A DNA stretch of 64,000 nucleotides, from positions 186,001 through 250,000 of the forward strand of contig NZ_VSKS01000004.1 of the NCBI RefSeq assembly GCF_008312835.1. Direction: 5' to 3'. The stretch comes from Streptomyces marokkonensis. GTDB taxonomy: Bacteria; Actinomycetota; Actinomycetes; Streptomycetales; Streptomycetaceae. The translations under genes and the position numbers were made by a program. Positions 35,330 to 44,122 of the stretch are shown here, in pieces. How positions within the stretch are numbered: position 1 is the stretch's first letter; every line of letters starts with the position of its first letter. The notes beneath the pieces are model-generated. The model was not told the DNA's origin. It saw only the letters and a list, made by a program, of their open reading frames with translations, and searched no databases.

Positions 35330-37984
35330 ATGGATCTTCGACTGCCCGGATCGCGGTGGCTGCGGTCACGGCGGCCGCGACGGCTCACCGCCGCCGCGGC
35401 CGCCGTCGTCGTGCTCGCCGGCGCCGGTACCTGGACCGCCGTCGCCTCGGACGACGTACCCGCGGTCCGCCGTGCCGACCGGGTCATGGCCGTGGGCGAC
35501 GGGGTGCGGATCGACACCTCGTACTTCACCGCCGGACCCGGCGGCCGCCGCCCCGCCGTCCTGCTCGGGCACGGCTTCGGCGGCAGCAAGGACGACGTGC
35601 GGCGGCAGGCCGAGGACCTCGCGCGCGACGGCTACGCCGTGCTCACCTGGTCCGCCCGCGGCTTCGGCGGGTCCACCGGGAAGATCGGGCTGAACGACCC
35701 GGAGGGCGAGGTCGCCGACGTGTCCCGGCTGATCGACTGGCTGGCGGACCGTCCCGAGGTGCGGCTCGACGGGGACGGCGACCCGCGCGTCGGCATGGCC
35801 GGCGGCTCCTACGGCGGCGCCATCGCCCTGCTCGGCGCCGGGTACGACGACCGGGTCGACGCCATCGCCCCGGCGATCACCTACTTCGACCTCGCCGACG
35901 CGCTCTTCCCGAACGGCGTGTTCAAGCAGCTGTGGGCCGGCGTCTTCGTCAACTCCGGCGGCGGCTGCGAGAAGTTCGAGCCGGCGCTGTGCGAGATGTA
36001 CGAACGGGTCGCGGAGTCGGGCGTCCCGGACGCCGAGGCGCGCGAGCTCCTCGAGGCGCGTTCGCCGTCCGCCGTCGCCGACCGCATCGACGTGCCCACC
36101 CTCCTGGTGCAGGGCCAGTCGGACTCCCTCTTCCCGCTCGGCCAGGCCGACGCCGCCGCGCGGGCGATCCGCGCCAACGGCGCCCCCGTCGACGTGGACT
36201 GGATCGCGGGCGGACACGACGGCGGCGACCCGGAGACGGACCGCGTGCGCCAGCGGGTGCGCACCTGGTTCGACCGCCATCTGAAGGGCGAGAAGAACGC
36301 CGACACCGGCCCCGCCTTCCGCGTCACCCGCACCGGGGGCGTCGACTCCACCGACGGACAGGCCGTGCTGAACGGCGCGAGCGCCGACACCTACCCGGGG
36401 CTGACGAACGGCCCCCGGTCCCTCCCCCTCACCGGACGCGAACAGAGCTTCGCCAACCCGGCCGGCGCCAGCCCGCCCGCCGTCTCCGCCCTGCCCGGCC
36501 TCGGCGGCTCCGGCGGACTCGCCCAGCTCTCCTCGCTCGGCGTCGGGATCTCCCTGGACTTCCCCGGCCAGCACGCCCGCTTCGAGTCCGCCCCGGTCAC
36601 CGGCGACCTGCGGATCACCGGATCACCGACCGTCACCGTGCGCGTGAAGTCCACCAGCGACGACGCCGTCCTGTTCGGCAAGGTGTACGACGTCGGCCCG
36701 GACGGCCGCCAACAGGTGCTGCCCTCGCAGCTGGTCGCGCCGGTCCGCGTCGAGGACGCCCGGTCCGGCAGGGACGTGACCCTCACCCTCCCCGCCGTCG
36801 ACCACGAGGTCCAAAAGGGCCACCGCCTGCGCCTCGTCCTCGCCTCCACCGACCTCGGCTACGCCTCACCGGCCACCCCGGCGACGTACACCGTGTCCCT
36901 GAAGAGCGACCTCACCGTGCCCACCGCGCCGGACGTGAGCACCGCCGCCGCCCCGCTGCCCGCGTGGGTGGTGTGGCTGCCGGTCACCGGCGCCCTGATC
37001 GCCCTCGCGCTGCTGCTGACCGGCCGCCGCCGCACCACCGCCCCGGCCCCCGACTCCGCACTGGCCGGCGTCCCGCTCCAGATCACCGGCCTGAGCAAGC
37101 GCTACGCCCGTTCCTCTGACCGGTACGCGGTGCGGGACCTGTCGTTCCGCGTCGAGAAGGGCCAGGTACTCGGCCTCCTCGGCCCGAACGGCGCGGGCAA
37201 GACCACCACCCTGCGCATGCTGATGGGCCTCATCGGGCCCGACGACGGCGAGATCCGTGTCTTCGGCCACGCCATCCGCCCCGGCGCCCCGGTGCTGTCC
37301 CGGGTCGGCGCGTTCGTCGAGGGCGCGGGCTTCCTGCCGCACCTGTCCGGCCGGGAGAACCTGGAGCTGTACTGGCGGGCCACCGGCCGCCCGCCCGAGG
37401 ACGCGCATCTCGAGGAGGCCCTGGAGATCGCCGGCCTCGGCGACGCCCTCGCCCGCGCGGTGCGCACCTACTCCCAGGGCATGCGGCAGCGCCTCGCCAT
37501 CGCCCAGGCCATGCTCGGCCTCCCGGACCTGCTCATCCTTGACGAGCCGACCAACGGCCTCGACCCGCCACAGATCCGCGAGATGCGCGAGGTGATGATC
37601 CGGTACGCCGCGGCCGGGCGCACGGTGATCGTCTCCAGTCATCTGCTGTCCGAGGTCGAACAGTCCTGCACCCACCTCGTCGTCATGGACCGCGGGCGGC
37701 TCGTCCAGGCCGGCCCCGTGCATGAGATCGTCGGCTCCGGCGACACCCTGCTCGTCGGCACCGTGACCCCCGTGGACGAGCCGGTCGCCGAGAAGATCGC
37801 CGCGCTGCCGGGCGTCGCCTCGGCCGTCCGCACCGACGAGGGGCTGCTGGTCCGGCTCGACGCCGACGGCACCGCCCCGCGCCTGGTCGCCGAACTGGTC
37901 CGGCTCGAGGTGCCCGTGGCGTCGGTCGGCCCGCACCGCCGCCTCGAGGACGCCTTCCTCACCCTGATCGGAGGTTCCGCATGA
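35330..37984 (+). CDS. Fusion of extracytoplasmic alpha/beta hydrolase and ABC ATPase
   Basis: 884 residues. A basic N-terminus and membrane helix (about 19-40) lead to an alpha/beta-hydrolase domain of the X-Pro dipeptidyl-peptidase/CocE type (about 50-330): nucleophile Ser160 in GGSYGG, Asp265 in QGQSDSLF and His296 in AGGHDGGD. A jelly-roll region (about 370-535) follows, then a second helix (about 543-564) ending GRRRTT. Residues about 582-880 are a full ABC ATPase (Walker A GPNGAGKTTT, signature YSQGMRQR, Walker B LLILDEPTNGLDP, switch SSHLL). By the positive-inside rule the hydrolase is outside and the ATPase inside. Its stop overlaps the permease start by 4 bp. Confidence 0.9.
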   Translation: MDLRLPGSRWLRSRRPRRLTAAAAAVVVLAGAGTWTAVASDDVPAVRRADRVMAVGDGVRIDTSYFTAGPGGRRPAVLLGHGFGGSKDDVRRQAEDLARDGYAVLTWSARGFGGSTGKIGLNDPEGEVADVSRLIDWLADRPEVRLDGDGDPRVGMAGGSYGGAIALLGAGYDDRVDAIAPAITYFDLADALFPNGVFKQLWAGVFVNSGGGCEKFEPALCEMYERVAESGVPDAEARELLEARSPSAVADRIDVPTLLVQGQSDSLFPLGQADAAARAIRANGAPVDVDWIAGGHDGGDPETDRVRQRVRTWFDRHLKGEKNADTGPAFRVTRTGGVDSTDGQAVLNGASADTYPGLTNGPRSLPLTGREQSFANPAGASPPAVSALPGLGGSGGLAQLSSLGVGISLDFPGQHARFESAPVTGDLRITGSPTVTVRVKSTSDDAVLFGKVYDVGPDGRQQVLPSQLVAPVRVEDARSGRDVTLTLPAVDHEVQKGHRLRLVLASTDLGYASPATPATYTVSLKSDLTVPTAPDVSTAAAPLPAWVVWLPVTGALIALALLLTGRRRTTAPAPDSALAGVPLQITGLSKRYARSSDRYAVRDLSFRVEKGQVLGLLGPNGAGKTTTLRMLMGLIGPDDGEIRVFGHAIRPGAPVLSRVGAFVEGAGFLPHLSGRENLELYWRATGRPPEDAHLEEALEIAGLGDALARAVRTYSQGMRQRLAIAQAMLGLPDLLILDEPTNGLDPPQIREMREVMIRYAAAGRTVIVSSHLLSEVEQSCTHLVVMDRGRLVQAGPVHEIVGSGDTLLVGTVTPVDEPVAEKIAALPGVASAVRTDEGLLVRLDADGTAPRLVAELVRLEVPVASVGPHRRLEDAFLTLIGGSA

Positions 37985-38871
37985 GCACGCTCACCGAGCG
38001 GAACGAGCCCGCCCGGCCGGCCGGTCCCGTCGAGGTGGCCGACGGCTACCGCGCGGGCCGCACCCTGCCGTTGCGGGTGGAGCTGGTCCGCCAGCTGAAG
38101 CGCCGCCGCACCTTCGTCATGGGCGCGATCCTCGCCCTCCTGCCGTTCGTGCTGGTGATCGCCTTCGCCATCGGCGGCGAGCCCGACCGTCCGGGCGGCC
38201 GGGTGAACCTGATGGACACGGCCACCGCGTCCGGCGCCAACTTCGCCGCCGTGAACCTGTTCGTGTCGGCGGGCTTCCTGCTCGTCATCCCCGTCGCCCT
38301 GTTCTGCGGGGACACGGTCGCCTCGGAGGCCGGCTGGTCCTCCCTGCGCTACCTGCTCGCCGCGCCCGTGCCCCGGATGCGGCTGCTGTGGTCCAAGCTG
38401 ATCGTCGGACTGGGGCTGAGCCTCGCCGCGATGGTGCTGCTCCCGGTGGTGGCGCTCGCCGTCGGCACGGCCGCCTACGGCTGGGGCCCGCTGCAGATCC
38501 CCACCGGCGGCGCGCTGGACCCGGGGACGGCGGCGCAGCGGCTCGTCGTGGTCGTGGCGTACCTATTCGTGTCGCAGCTGGTCACCGCCGGGCTCGCGTT
38601 CTGGCTGTCCACCCGCACCGACGCCCCGCTGGGCGCGGTCGGCGGCGCCGTCGGCCTGACCATCGTCGGCAATGTGCTGGACGCCGTCACCGCCCTCGGC
38701 GACTGGCGGCACTTCCTGCCCGCGCACTGGCAGTTCGCCTGGGCGGACGCCGTCCAGCCGAGCCCGGAGTGGTCCGGCATGATCCAGGGCGCGGCGGTCT
38801 CCGTGACCTACGCACTCGTGCTGTTCGCGCTGGCGTTCCGCGGGTTCGTGCGCAAGGACGTGGTGTCCTGA
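37981..38871 (+). CDS. ABC-2 type transporter permease
   Basis: 296 residues with about six membrane helices (TFVMGAILALLPFVLVIAFA, NLFVSAGFLLVIPVALFCGD, GLSLAAMVLLPVVALAVG and others) and the ABC-2 motif SEAGWSSLRYLLAAPVPRMR. It must partner the ATPase half of the preceding fusion, to which it is coupled by a 4-bp overlap. The substrate is unknown; the attached hydrolase suggests a peptide or ester product processed as it is exported or imported. Confidence 0.9.
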   Translation: MSTLTERNEPARPAGPVEVADGYRAGRTLPLRVELVRQLKRRRTFVMGAILALLPFVLVIAFAIGGEPDRPGGRVNLMDTATASGANFAAVNLFVSAGFLLVIPVALFCGDTVASEAGWSSLRYLLAAPVPRMRLLWSKLIVGLGLSLAAMVLLPVVALAVGTAAYGWGPLQIPTGGALDPGTAAQRLVVVVAYLFVSQLVTAGLAFWLSTRTDAPLGAVGGAVGLTIVGNVLDAVTALGDWRHFLPAHWQFAWADAVQPSPEWSGMIQGAAVSVTYALVLFALAFRGFVRKDVVS

Positions 38872-38929
38872 CGAACCGCCCCGTGGTGCCCCGGCGCAGG
38901 ACCGCGGGCGGGCCAACCGGGTGAACCTG

Positions 38930-38957
38930 CGCAACCGATTCCGCCGAGTCGGGTTGA
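38930..38957 (+). promoter_or_regulatory. Possible sigma-BldN-like promoter of the long chaplin gene
   Basis: CGCAAC (38930-38935) and GGTTGA (38952-38957) are 16 bp apart. They resemble the CGTAAC/CGTTGA elements that I recall for BldN-dependent chaplin and rodlin promoters. Confidence 0.45.
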
Positions 38958-39035
38958 TGAGGGAGTAGGCCATGCGGCAGCGGAGGGCCAGAACGCGTGG
39001 CCGCTCCCAACTCTTCAAGCAGGAAGACAACCACA

Positions 39036-39971
39036 TTGCGACAGAATCTGAGCAGGGGAGTGTTCGCGGCGGCCGCCGCCGCCACGGGCATTCTGTCCCT
39101 GTACGGAACCCCCGCCCTCGCCGACTCGTTCGCGGGGGGCGGTGCCGAGGATTCTCCCGGTGTGCTGTCCGGGAACAACGTGCAGGCACCGGTCCACGTG
39201 CCGGTGAACGCCTGCGGCAACACCGTCACCGCGTTCGGCGCGCTGAACGAGGCGTCCGACAACACGTGTGTCAACAGCTCCGGCACGTCCGGTGACAAGC
39301 ACGGTGAATCCGCGGGCGGCGGTGCCCACGCGGTCGGCGGCACCAAGGGCTCGCCCGGTGTGATCTCCGGGAACAACGTGCAGGCACCGGTCCACGCTCC
39401 GGTGAACGCCTGCGGCAACTCCGTCAACGGTGCCGCGGCGCTCAACAGCGCGACCGACAACACCTGCGCCAACATCTCCGACGGCTCCCACGGCGAGAAG
39501 AAGTCCGCGGACCGCTCGGCGCACTCCTCCTACGGGGAGCCCGCGTCGGACGCCTCGCACGCCGAGAGCGGCGGCGCGCACGCGGTGGGCGCCGCCAAGG
39601 GCTCGCCCGGCGTGCTGTCCGGGAACCTCATCCAGGCGCCCATCGACCTGTCGCTGAACGCCTGCGGCAACAGCGTCAACCTCGTCGGCCTGTTCAACGA
39701 CGCCAGCGGCAACACCTGCGTCAACGAGTCGGGTCACAAGGAGGAGAAGGACAAGGAGAAGGAGAAGGACAAGGAGAAGCCCGAGCCTCCCGCCAAGGTG
39801 AAGACGCCTCCGACCCGCGAGGAGGAGCCGCCGGCCGAGCAGGAGCCCGGGAACCCGCCGCACCTGGCGGAGACCGGCAGTGACGGCCTGATGGCCGCCT
39901 CGGCCGCCGGTGCCGTGCTGCTCACGGGCGGTGCGATGCTGTACCGCCGCGGCCGTCCCGCCCGCCGGTAG
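39036..39971 (+). CDS. Long chaplin with three chaplin domains and a sortase signal
   Basis: 311 residues from TTG 39036, with AGGAAG 9 bp upstream; the frame is open from 38997 (GTG) but the signal peptide starts best at TTG (RQNLSRGVFAAAAAATGILS, ending in TPALA). Three chaplin domains follow, each with a Cys pair 18 apart: Cys60/78, Cys126/144 and Cys210/228. A charged EKDKEKEKDKEKPEPP spacer and a Pro/Glu wall segment lead to LAETG (277-281), a hydrophobic helix and RRGRPARR, the class E sortase signal. Classical long chaplins (ChpA-C) have two domains. It should be anchored on aerial hyphae and carry amyloid-forming domains. Confidence 0.93.
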   Translation: MRQNLSRGVFAAAAAATGILSLYGTPALADSFAGGGAEDSPGVLSGNNVQAPVHVPVNACGNTVTAFGALNEASDNTCVNSSGTSGDKHGESAGGGAHAVGGTKGSPGVISGNNVQAPVHAPVNACGNSVNGAAALNSATDNTCANISDGSHGEKKSADRSAHSSYGEPASDASHAESGGAHAVGAAKGSPGVLSGNLIQAPIDLSLNACGNSVNLVGLFNDASGNTCVNESGHKEEKDKEKEKDKEKPEPPAKVKTPPTREEEPPAEQEPGNPPHLAETGSDGLMAASAAGAVLLTGGAMLYRRGRPARR

Positions 39972-40025
39972 CCGTCGTCGGGTGCCGGACCCGCCCCCGC
40001 CCGGCACCCGCCCCCTTCCAGCGAG

Positions 40026-40060
40026 AACGTCCCCCGGACCGACCAGGTCCGGGGGACGTT
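40026..40060. terminator. Bidirectional terminator after the long chaplin
   Basis: A perfect 15-bp stem (40026-40040 with 40046-40060) and GACCA loop, between the convergent chaplin and flavoprotein genes. Confidence 0.92.
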
Positions 40061-40076
40061 TCGTCGTGCTCCCGCC

Positions 40077-41345
40077 TCAGCCGCGCACCGGCGACGGCGT
40101 CCCGCTGCGGTGGCCGCTCCCCGGCACGGGAACCGTGCCGCGCACCGGGGCCGCCCCGAGCCGCCGGCGCACCCCCTGGACCAGCGTCGACGCCGTGAAC
40201 GTGGCGCCGTGCACGAAGCGCATCGCCGGGCCGAAACCGGACGCGGTCACCAGGCCGGCGAAGAACAGACCGGGGTGCGAGGACTCGAAGCTGTGACCGA
40301 GTGCCGGGGAGCCGTCGGGCAGCGCCGCCAGCGTCCCGCGCAGCTCCGCGGAGAGCAGTCCGAGCCGGTCGCGGTGCGCCTTGAACCCCGTGGCGGCGAT
40401 GACGTGCTCGGTCTCCAGGCTGCGCCGGGCACCGGCACGGTCGGTGAGGTCCAGCCGCAGCCCGCCCGGCACCGCGGCGGCCGCGGTCACCTCGTGGCCC
40501 GGCAGCAGGTCCACCGCCCGCTCCACGCGGTCCCGCACCCACCACGCGCCGGCCGGGCCCAGCGCCGTGGCCGCGATCCGTGAACGCGTCGCCTCCGGCA
40601 GCCGCCGGAACAGACCGGGGCGCTCGGAGTAGAACCAGTTCCGCCAGCCGGGACCGAGGCCGCTGTGCGGCGAGCGGACCGACTGCCACCAGGAGCGCTC
40701 CCAGGCCGGCGGGACGTCGTTCCACCGCAGACGCTCCGCCCGTGCCAGCACCCGGACCCGCGTGCCCTGTTCGGCGAGGAGCGCCGCCGTCTCCAGGGCC
40801 GCCTGGCCGCCGCCGATCACCGTGACGTCCTTGCCCTGGAAGTGGCCCAGATCGCTGTGGTGGCTGCTGTGCGTCACCAGCGTGGGGTGCAGCCCGCGCA
40901 GGGCGGCCGGCACCTCGATGAACGGCATCACCCCGACCGCCAGCGCCACCGCCCGCGCGTGCAGCGACTCCCCGTCCTCGGTGACCGCCGTGAAACCGTC
41001 CGGGCCGGACGACACCCGCGTGATCGTGCGCTCGTCCACCGCCGGCACGGCGTTGCGGGCGAACCACAGGCCGTACGAGGCGAACGCCTCCACCGGGATC
41101 GGTTCGGCGTGACGCGCCGTCATGCCCTGCTCCGCGCAGTACGCGTCCAGCCGCCAGCGTCCGGCCGGGTCGGAGAGGTTGGACGCCCACGGCTCCGACT
41201 TCAGGAACATGCCGGCGGGCATGTGGTCACGCCAGGACGCCATGGGCCGGCCGAACACACGCAGGTTCAGTCCGGCGGCCGCGGCGTGGGACGCGATCGA
41301 CAGACCGTACGGACCCGCGCCCACCACCAGGAGGTCATGCATCAT
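40077..41345 (-). CDS. FAD/NAD(P)-binding oxidoreductase
   Basis: 422 residues from ATG 41345 (ATG 41342 equally possible). Two dinucleotide-binding motifs are clear: LLVVGAGPYGLSIASHAA at the N-terminus (FAD) and VTVIGGGQAALETAALLAEQ at about residue 170 (NAD(P)), plus EHVIAATGFKAH. The layout is that of single-component flavin monooxygenases or lysine/ornithine N-oxygenase relatives. Its start overlaps the stop of the ATP-grasp gene by 1 bp, so both act together, presumably on a small metabolite or surface-polymer precursor. The function is unproven. Confidence 0.85.
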   Translation of the reverse strand: MMHDLLVVGAGPYGLSIASHAAAAGLNLRVFGRPMASWRDHMPAGMFLKSEPWASNLSDPAGRWRLDAYCAEQGMTARHAEPIPVEAFASYGLWFARNAVPAVDERTITRVSSGPDGFTAVTEDGESLHARAVALAVGVMPFIEVPAALRGLHPTLVTHSSHHSDLGHFQGKDVTVIGGGQAALETAALLAEQGTRVRVLARAERLRWNDVPPAWERSWWQSVRSPHSGLGPGWRNWFYSERPGLFRRLPEATRSRIAATALGPAGAWWVRDRVERAVDLLPGHEVTAAAAVPGGLRLDLTDRAGARRSLETEHVIAATGFKAHRDRLGLLSAELRGTLAALPDGSPALGHSFESSHPGLFFAGLVTASGFGPAMRFVHGATFTASTLVQGVRRRLGAAPVRGTVPVPGSGHRSGTPSPVRG

Positions 41346-42607
41346 CAGCTGCTCGCTTTCTCGTTGTCGGTAGGGGAGTTCGGGGAGGGCGTGGCCGCCC
41401 CGGGGATCGGACGCGGCGCCGGTACCGGAGCCGTCGTGCCCAGCCGCCGGCGCAGCCGGCCGGACACGTGGCGGGCCCACAGGGCCCACATCGCCCAGCC
41501 GGGGACGCGGTCGTCCCGGGCGTACCAGGCCAGCTCGCGTCCGCCGGGCGCCGTGCGCAGCGCGGCGAACGGCGCGTAGTTCTCCACCACGAACGACCGC
41601 CCGGCCACCGGATCCCCGTCCGGCAGCGGACGGCCGGTCAGGTCCAGGTGCAGGGCGCGTACGACGTCCAGTCCCGCGCTGTCCGCGAAGAGCCGGAACT
41701 GGGCGCCGGGGCGCGGGTTGAAGTCGAGGAGGTGGTAGCGGCCCGTGGTGCCGCAGCGGCGGAAGTCGAGGTCGAAGACGCCGCGGTAGCCGAGTTCGCC
41801 GGTGAGCCGTTCGGCGAGCGCGCACACCTCGGCGTTGGGTGCCCAGTGGCCCACCGCGGTCAGCCCCGCGCCCCGCGGCCAGGACAGCCGCTTGCGGCCG
41901 GGGCCGCCCGCGCGGACCGTGCCCGAGTGGTCGGCGTAGCCGTGGAAGAACCAGTCCCGGTCCTGTCCCGGCGGCAGATACGCCTGGAGCAGCAGCGGGC
42001 TGCCCGCCTCCCCGGTGCGCGCGTACAGCTCGCGGGCCTGCGGGACGGAGCGCACCAGTTGCGTGCTGCGCAGTCCGCTGCCGGGCGGCAGCAGCCAGGG
42101 GCGGCTCCACTTCGCGACCAGCGGCAGCCCGAGCCGGGTCGCGTCGTCGGCGGCCCGGCCGGGGCTGTCCGGGACGAGCGTCCGCGGGTGCGGGATCCCG
42201 GTGGCGGCGCACAGGCCGGCCAGTTCGGCCTTGTCGGCGACGCGTCCGGGCAGCGTGGCCGGCGTCTCGGGCAGCAGATAGGCCGGTGCGAGCTCGTCGC
42301 GCAGGCGCCCCGCGGCGATCGCGGTCGCGTCGTCCATCGGGATCAGGACGGCCGGGCGCCCGACCCCTTCGGCCACGCGGCGCAGCACGGCGAGGATCTC
42401 GTCCGCGGACGCTCCCGGGCGCGGCGGGGGATGGATGCGGCGCACATATCGCGACCGCCGCACGGGACTTCCCGCGCAGTCGGCGACGACGTGCACCTCC
42501 ACACCGGCCCGGCCGAGCGAGCGTACGGCCCCCAGCGTTCCGTGGTGAAAGGGATTCCGGTCGATCCGCACCAATACGGCGGGGACACGGGTGTCAAGCA
42601 GTGACAC
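41345..42607 (-). CDS. ATP-grasp ligase
   Basis: 420 residues starting MSLLDTRVPAVLVRIDRNPF. ATP-grasp features include an N-terminal pre-ATP fold, LIPMDDATAIAAGRLRDELA, PLVAKWSRPWLLPPGSG, and the metal-binding C-terminal motif GVFDLDFRRCG with LLDFNPRPGAQFRLFAD. Such carboxylate-amine ligases make amide bonds between small acids and amines. It is the first gene of a two-gene unit with the flavoprotein and is divergent from the GH26-like gene. The C-terminal Pro-rich tail (about 375-420) is probably disordered. Confidence 0.87.
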   Translation of the reverse strand: MSLLDTRVPAVLVRIDRNPFHHGTLGAVRSLGRAGVEVHVVADCAGSPVRRSRYVRRIHPPPRPGASADEILAVLRRVAEGVGRPAVLIPMDDATAIAAGRLRDELAPAYLLPETPATLPGRVADKAELAGLCAATGIPHPRTLVPDSPGRAADDATRLGLPLVAKWSRPWLLPPGSGLRSTQLVRSVPQARELYARTGEAGSPLLLQAYLPPGQDRDWFFHGYADHSGTVRAGGPGRKRLSWPRGAGLTAVGHWAPNAEVCALAERLTGELGYRGVFDLDFRRCGTTGRYHLLDFNPRPGAQFRLFADSAGLDVVRALHLDLTGRPLPDGDPVAGRSFVVENYAPFAALRTAPGGRELAWYARDDRVPGWAMWALWARHVSGRLRRRLGTTAPVPAPRPIPGAATPSPNSPTDNEKASS

Positions 42608-42776
42608 GCATTCTCACTTTCTTCTGGCACCGGCTCACCCACACGGGTCAGCTCGGCACTCGAAAGCCGCAGTGACGGTGGCACCGTCGGTTTTCCTATG
42701 ACTGACTTCATATGACCGTTCGTCAAAAGCATGGCTTCAGGCAGAAGGCGGACGAGAGCGAGAAGAGGAGCAGCCA

Positions 42777-44090
42777 ATGGCCCCACAGCACAGGCGGGTC
42801 CGGGCCCGCGGTATGGCCGTGGGCGCGGCGGTGGTCGTCGTGTCGGCCGCCCTCGCGGCCGGTCCCGCGGCGGGAGCGGGTGCGGTGCGGGCCGACGGTT
42901 CCGGCGCAGCGCTGCCGGCCCCGCCGCACCCCGCGGTCACGCCGGCCGTCCCGACGCCCACGATCCCGACGCCCACGATCCCCACGCCCGGCATCCCCAC
43001 GGCCCCGGCCGTCGACACGCCGTCGCTCACCGTGCCGCCCCTCCCGGTACCGGACCGGGGAGTGCCGGCCTTCGGCGCCTTCCTCGCCTCCGACGAACGC
43101 GGCGTGGCCCGCATGGAGCAGTTCAGCCGCTGGCTGGGCGGTGCGGAGCTGCGCGTCGGCCACACCTACCTGCCCGGCAACCGCTGGAGCGACATCGAGG
43201 GCGACATCCGGTTCCTCGAGTCGTGGGCGCGCTGGCGCAACGCCGACGACGACCGGATGCTCGTCCTCAACGTCCCCATGCAGGAGCGCAACGAGGCGGG
43301 CGTCTCCGACGACGAGGTCCGCCGGCTCCTGCGCAGGGGTGCGGCCGGTGAGTTCGACCACCACTTCCGCGCCCTCGCCGAGCGGCTCGTGAAGCTGAAG
43401 GTGCCGGACACGATCCTGGTGCTCGGCTGGGAGATGAACGGCGTCACGTACACCCACCGGTGCGGCCCCGACCCGGCCGCCTGGAAGAAGTACTGGAACC
43501 GCATCGTGAAAACCATGCGCGCGGTACCGGGCCAGCGGTTCAAGTTCGATTTCACACCGAGCCGGGGCCGGGACGCCGTTCCCTGGACGGAGTGCTACCC
43601 GGGGGACGACACGGTCGACATCGTCGGCATGGATTCCTACGACCAGCCCGCCGGGCGTTCGTTCGACGAACAGGTGAATGAGCCCTACGGACTTCAGGCG
43701 CACGTCGATTTCGCCAAGGCGCACGACAAGCCCATCTCCTATCCGGAGTGGGGGCTTTTCCGCAACGGTGACAATCCCGAGTACATGCGGCGCATGCTGG
43801 CCTGGATGGACGAACACCGGCCGCTCTACAACACGGTGACCGACTACTGCCCGCACGGGGTGTGGCAGTGCGACGACAACCCGGACTCCTCCCGCGTCTA
43901 CAGGAGCGTGCTCCACGGCCGCACCCACGACGAGGACCCGGACACCCCGGAGGTCACTCCGGCACCGTCCGCGCCGGCCGGGCAACTGCCCCCGGAGCAC
44001 TGCTCGCCGCTGGACCTGGGCCGCTGGGTGGAGTACTGGCTCGGCGGGAAGCTCTGCCTCCGCTTCGACTGGTGGTCGCGCAGCCGCTAG
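42777..44090 (+). CDS. Secreted glycoside hydrolase, GH26-like (beta-mannanase fold)
   Basis: 437 residues. Signal peptide (about 1-33, VGAAVVVVSAALAAGPAAGA), a Pro/Thr-rich linker with PTPTIPTPTIPTPGIPT repeats (about 50-85), then the catalytic domain (about 90-365). The predicted acid/base is Glu219 in LGWEMNG, and the nucleophile is Glu324 in SYPEWGL; MDSYDQP is also family-like. The C-terminal region has a Pro-rich spacer and PEHCSPLDLGRWVEYWLGGK. It probably trims or degrades an exopolysaccharide made by the adjacent operon. It lacks an LPXTG signal. The upstream 42608-42776 gap is the divergent promoter region. Confidence 0.87.
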   Translation: MAPQHRRVRARGMAVGAAVVVVSAALAAGPAAGAGAVRADGSGAALPAPPHPAVTPAVPTPTIPTPTIPTPGIPTAPAVDTPSLTVPPLPVPDRGVPAFGAFLASDERGVARMEQFSRWLGGAELRVGHTYLPGNRWSDIEGDIRFLESWARWRNADDDRMLVLNVPMQERNEAGVSDDEVRRLLRRGAAGEFDHHFRALAERLVKLKVPDTILVLGWEMNGVTYTHRCGPDPAAWKKYWNRIVKTMRAVPGQRFKFDFTPSRGRDAVPWTECYPGDDTVDIVGMDSYDQPAGRSFDEQVNEPYGLQAHVDFAKAHDKPISYPEWGLFRNGDNPEYMRRMLAWMDEHRPLYNTVTDYCPHGVWQCDDNPDSSRVYRSVLHGRTHDEDPDTPEVTPAPSAPAGQLPPEHCSPLDLGRWVEYWLGGKLCLRFDWWSRSR

Positions 44091-44122
44091 GAGGGCAGCC
44101 GTCCCGGCCGGACGCACCGCCG

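Noticed and set aside
39036-39730. Repeated segments in the long chaplin considered as a CRISPR-like array
   Set aside because: The repeats are in-frame chaplin domains of about 45 residues with coding constraint, not short direct repeats with unique spacers.
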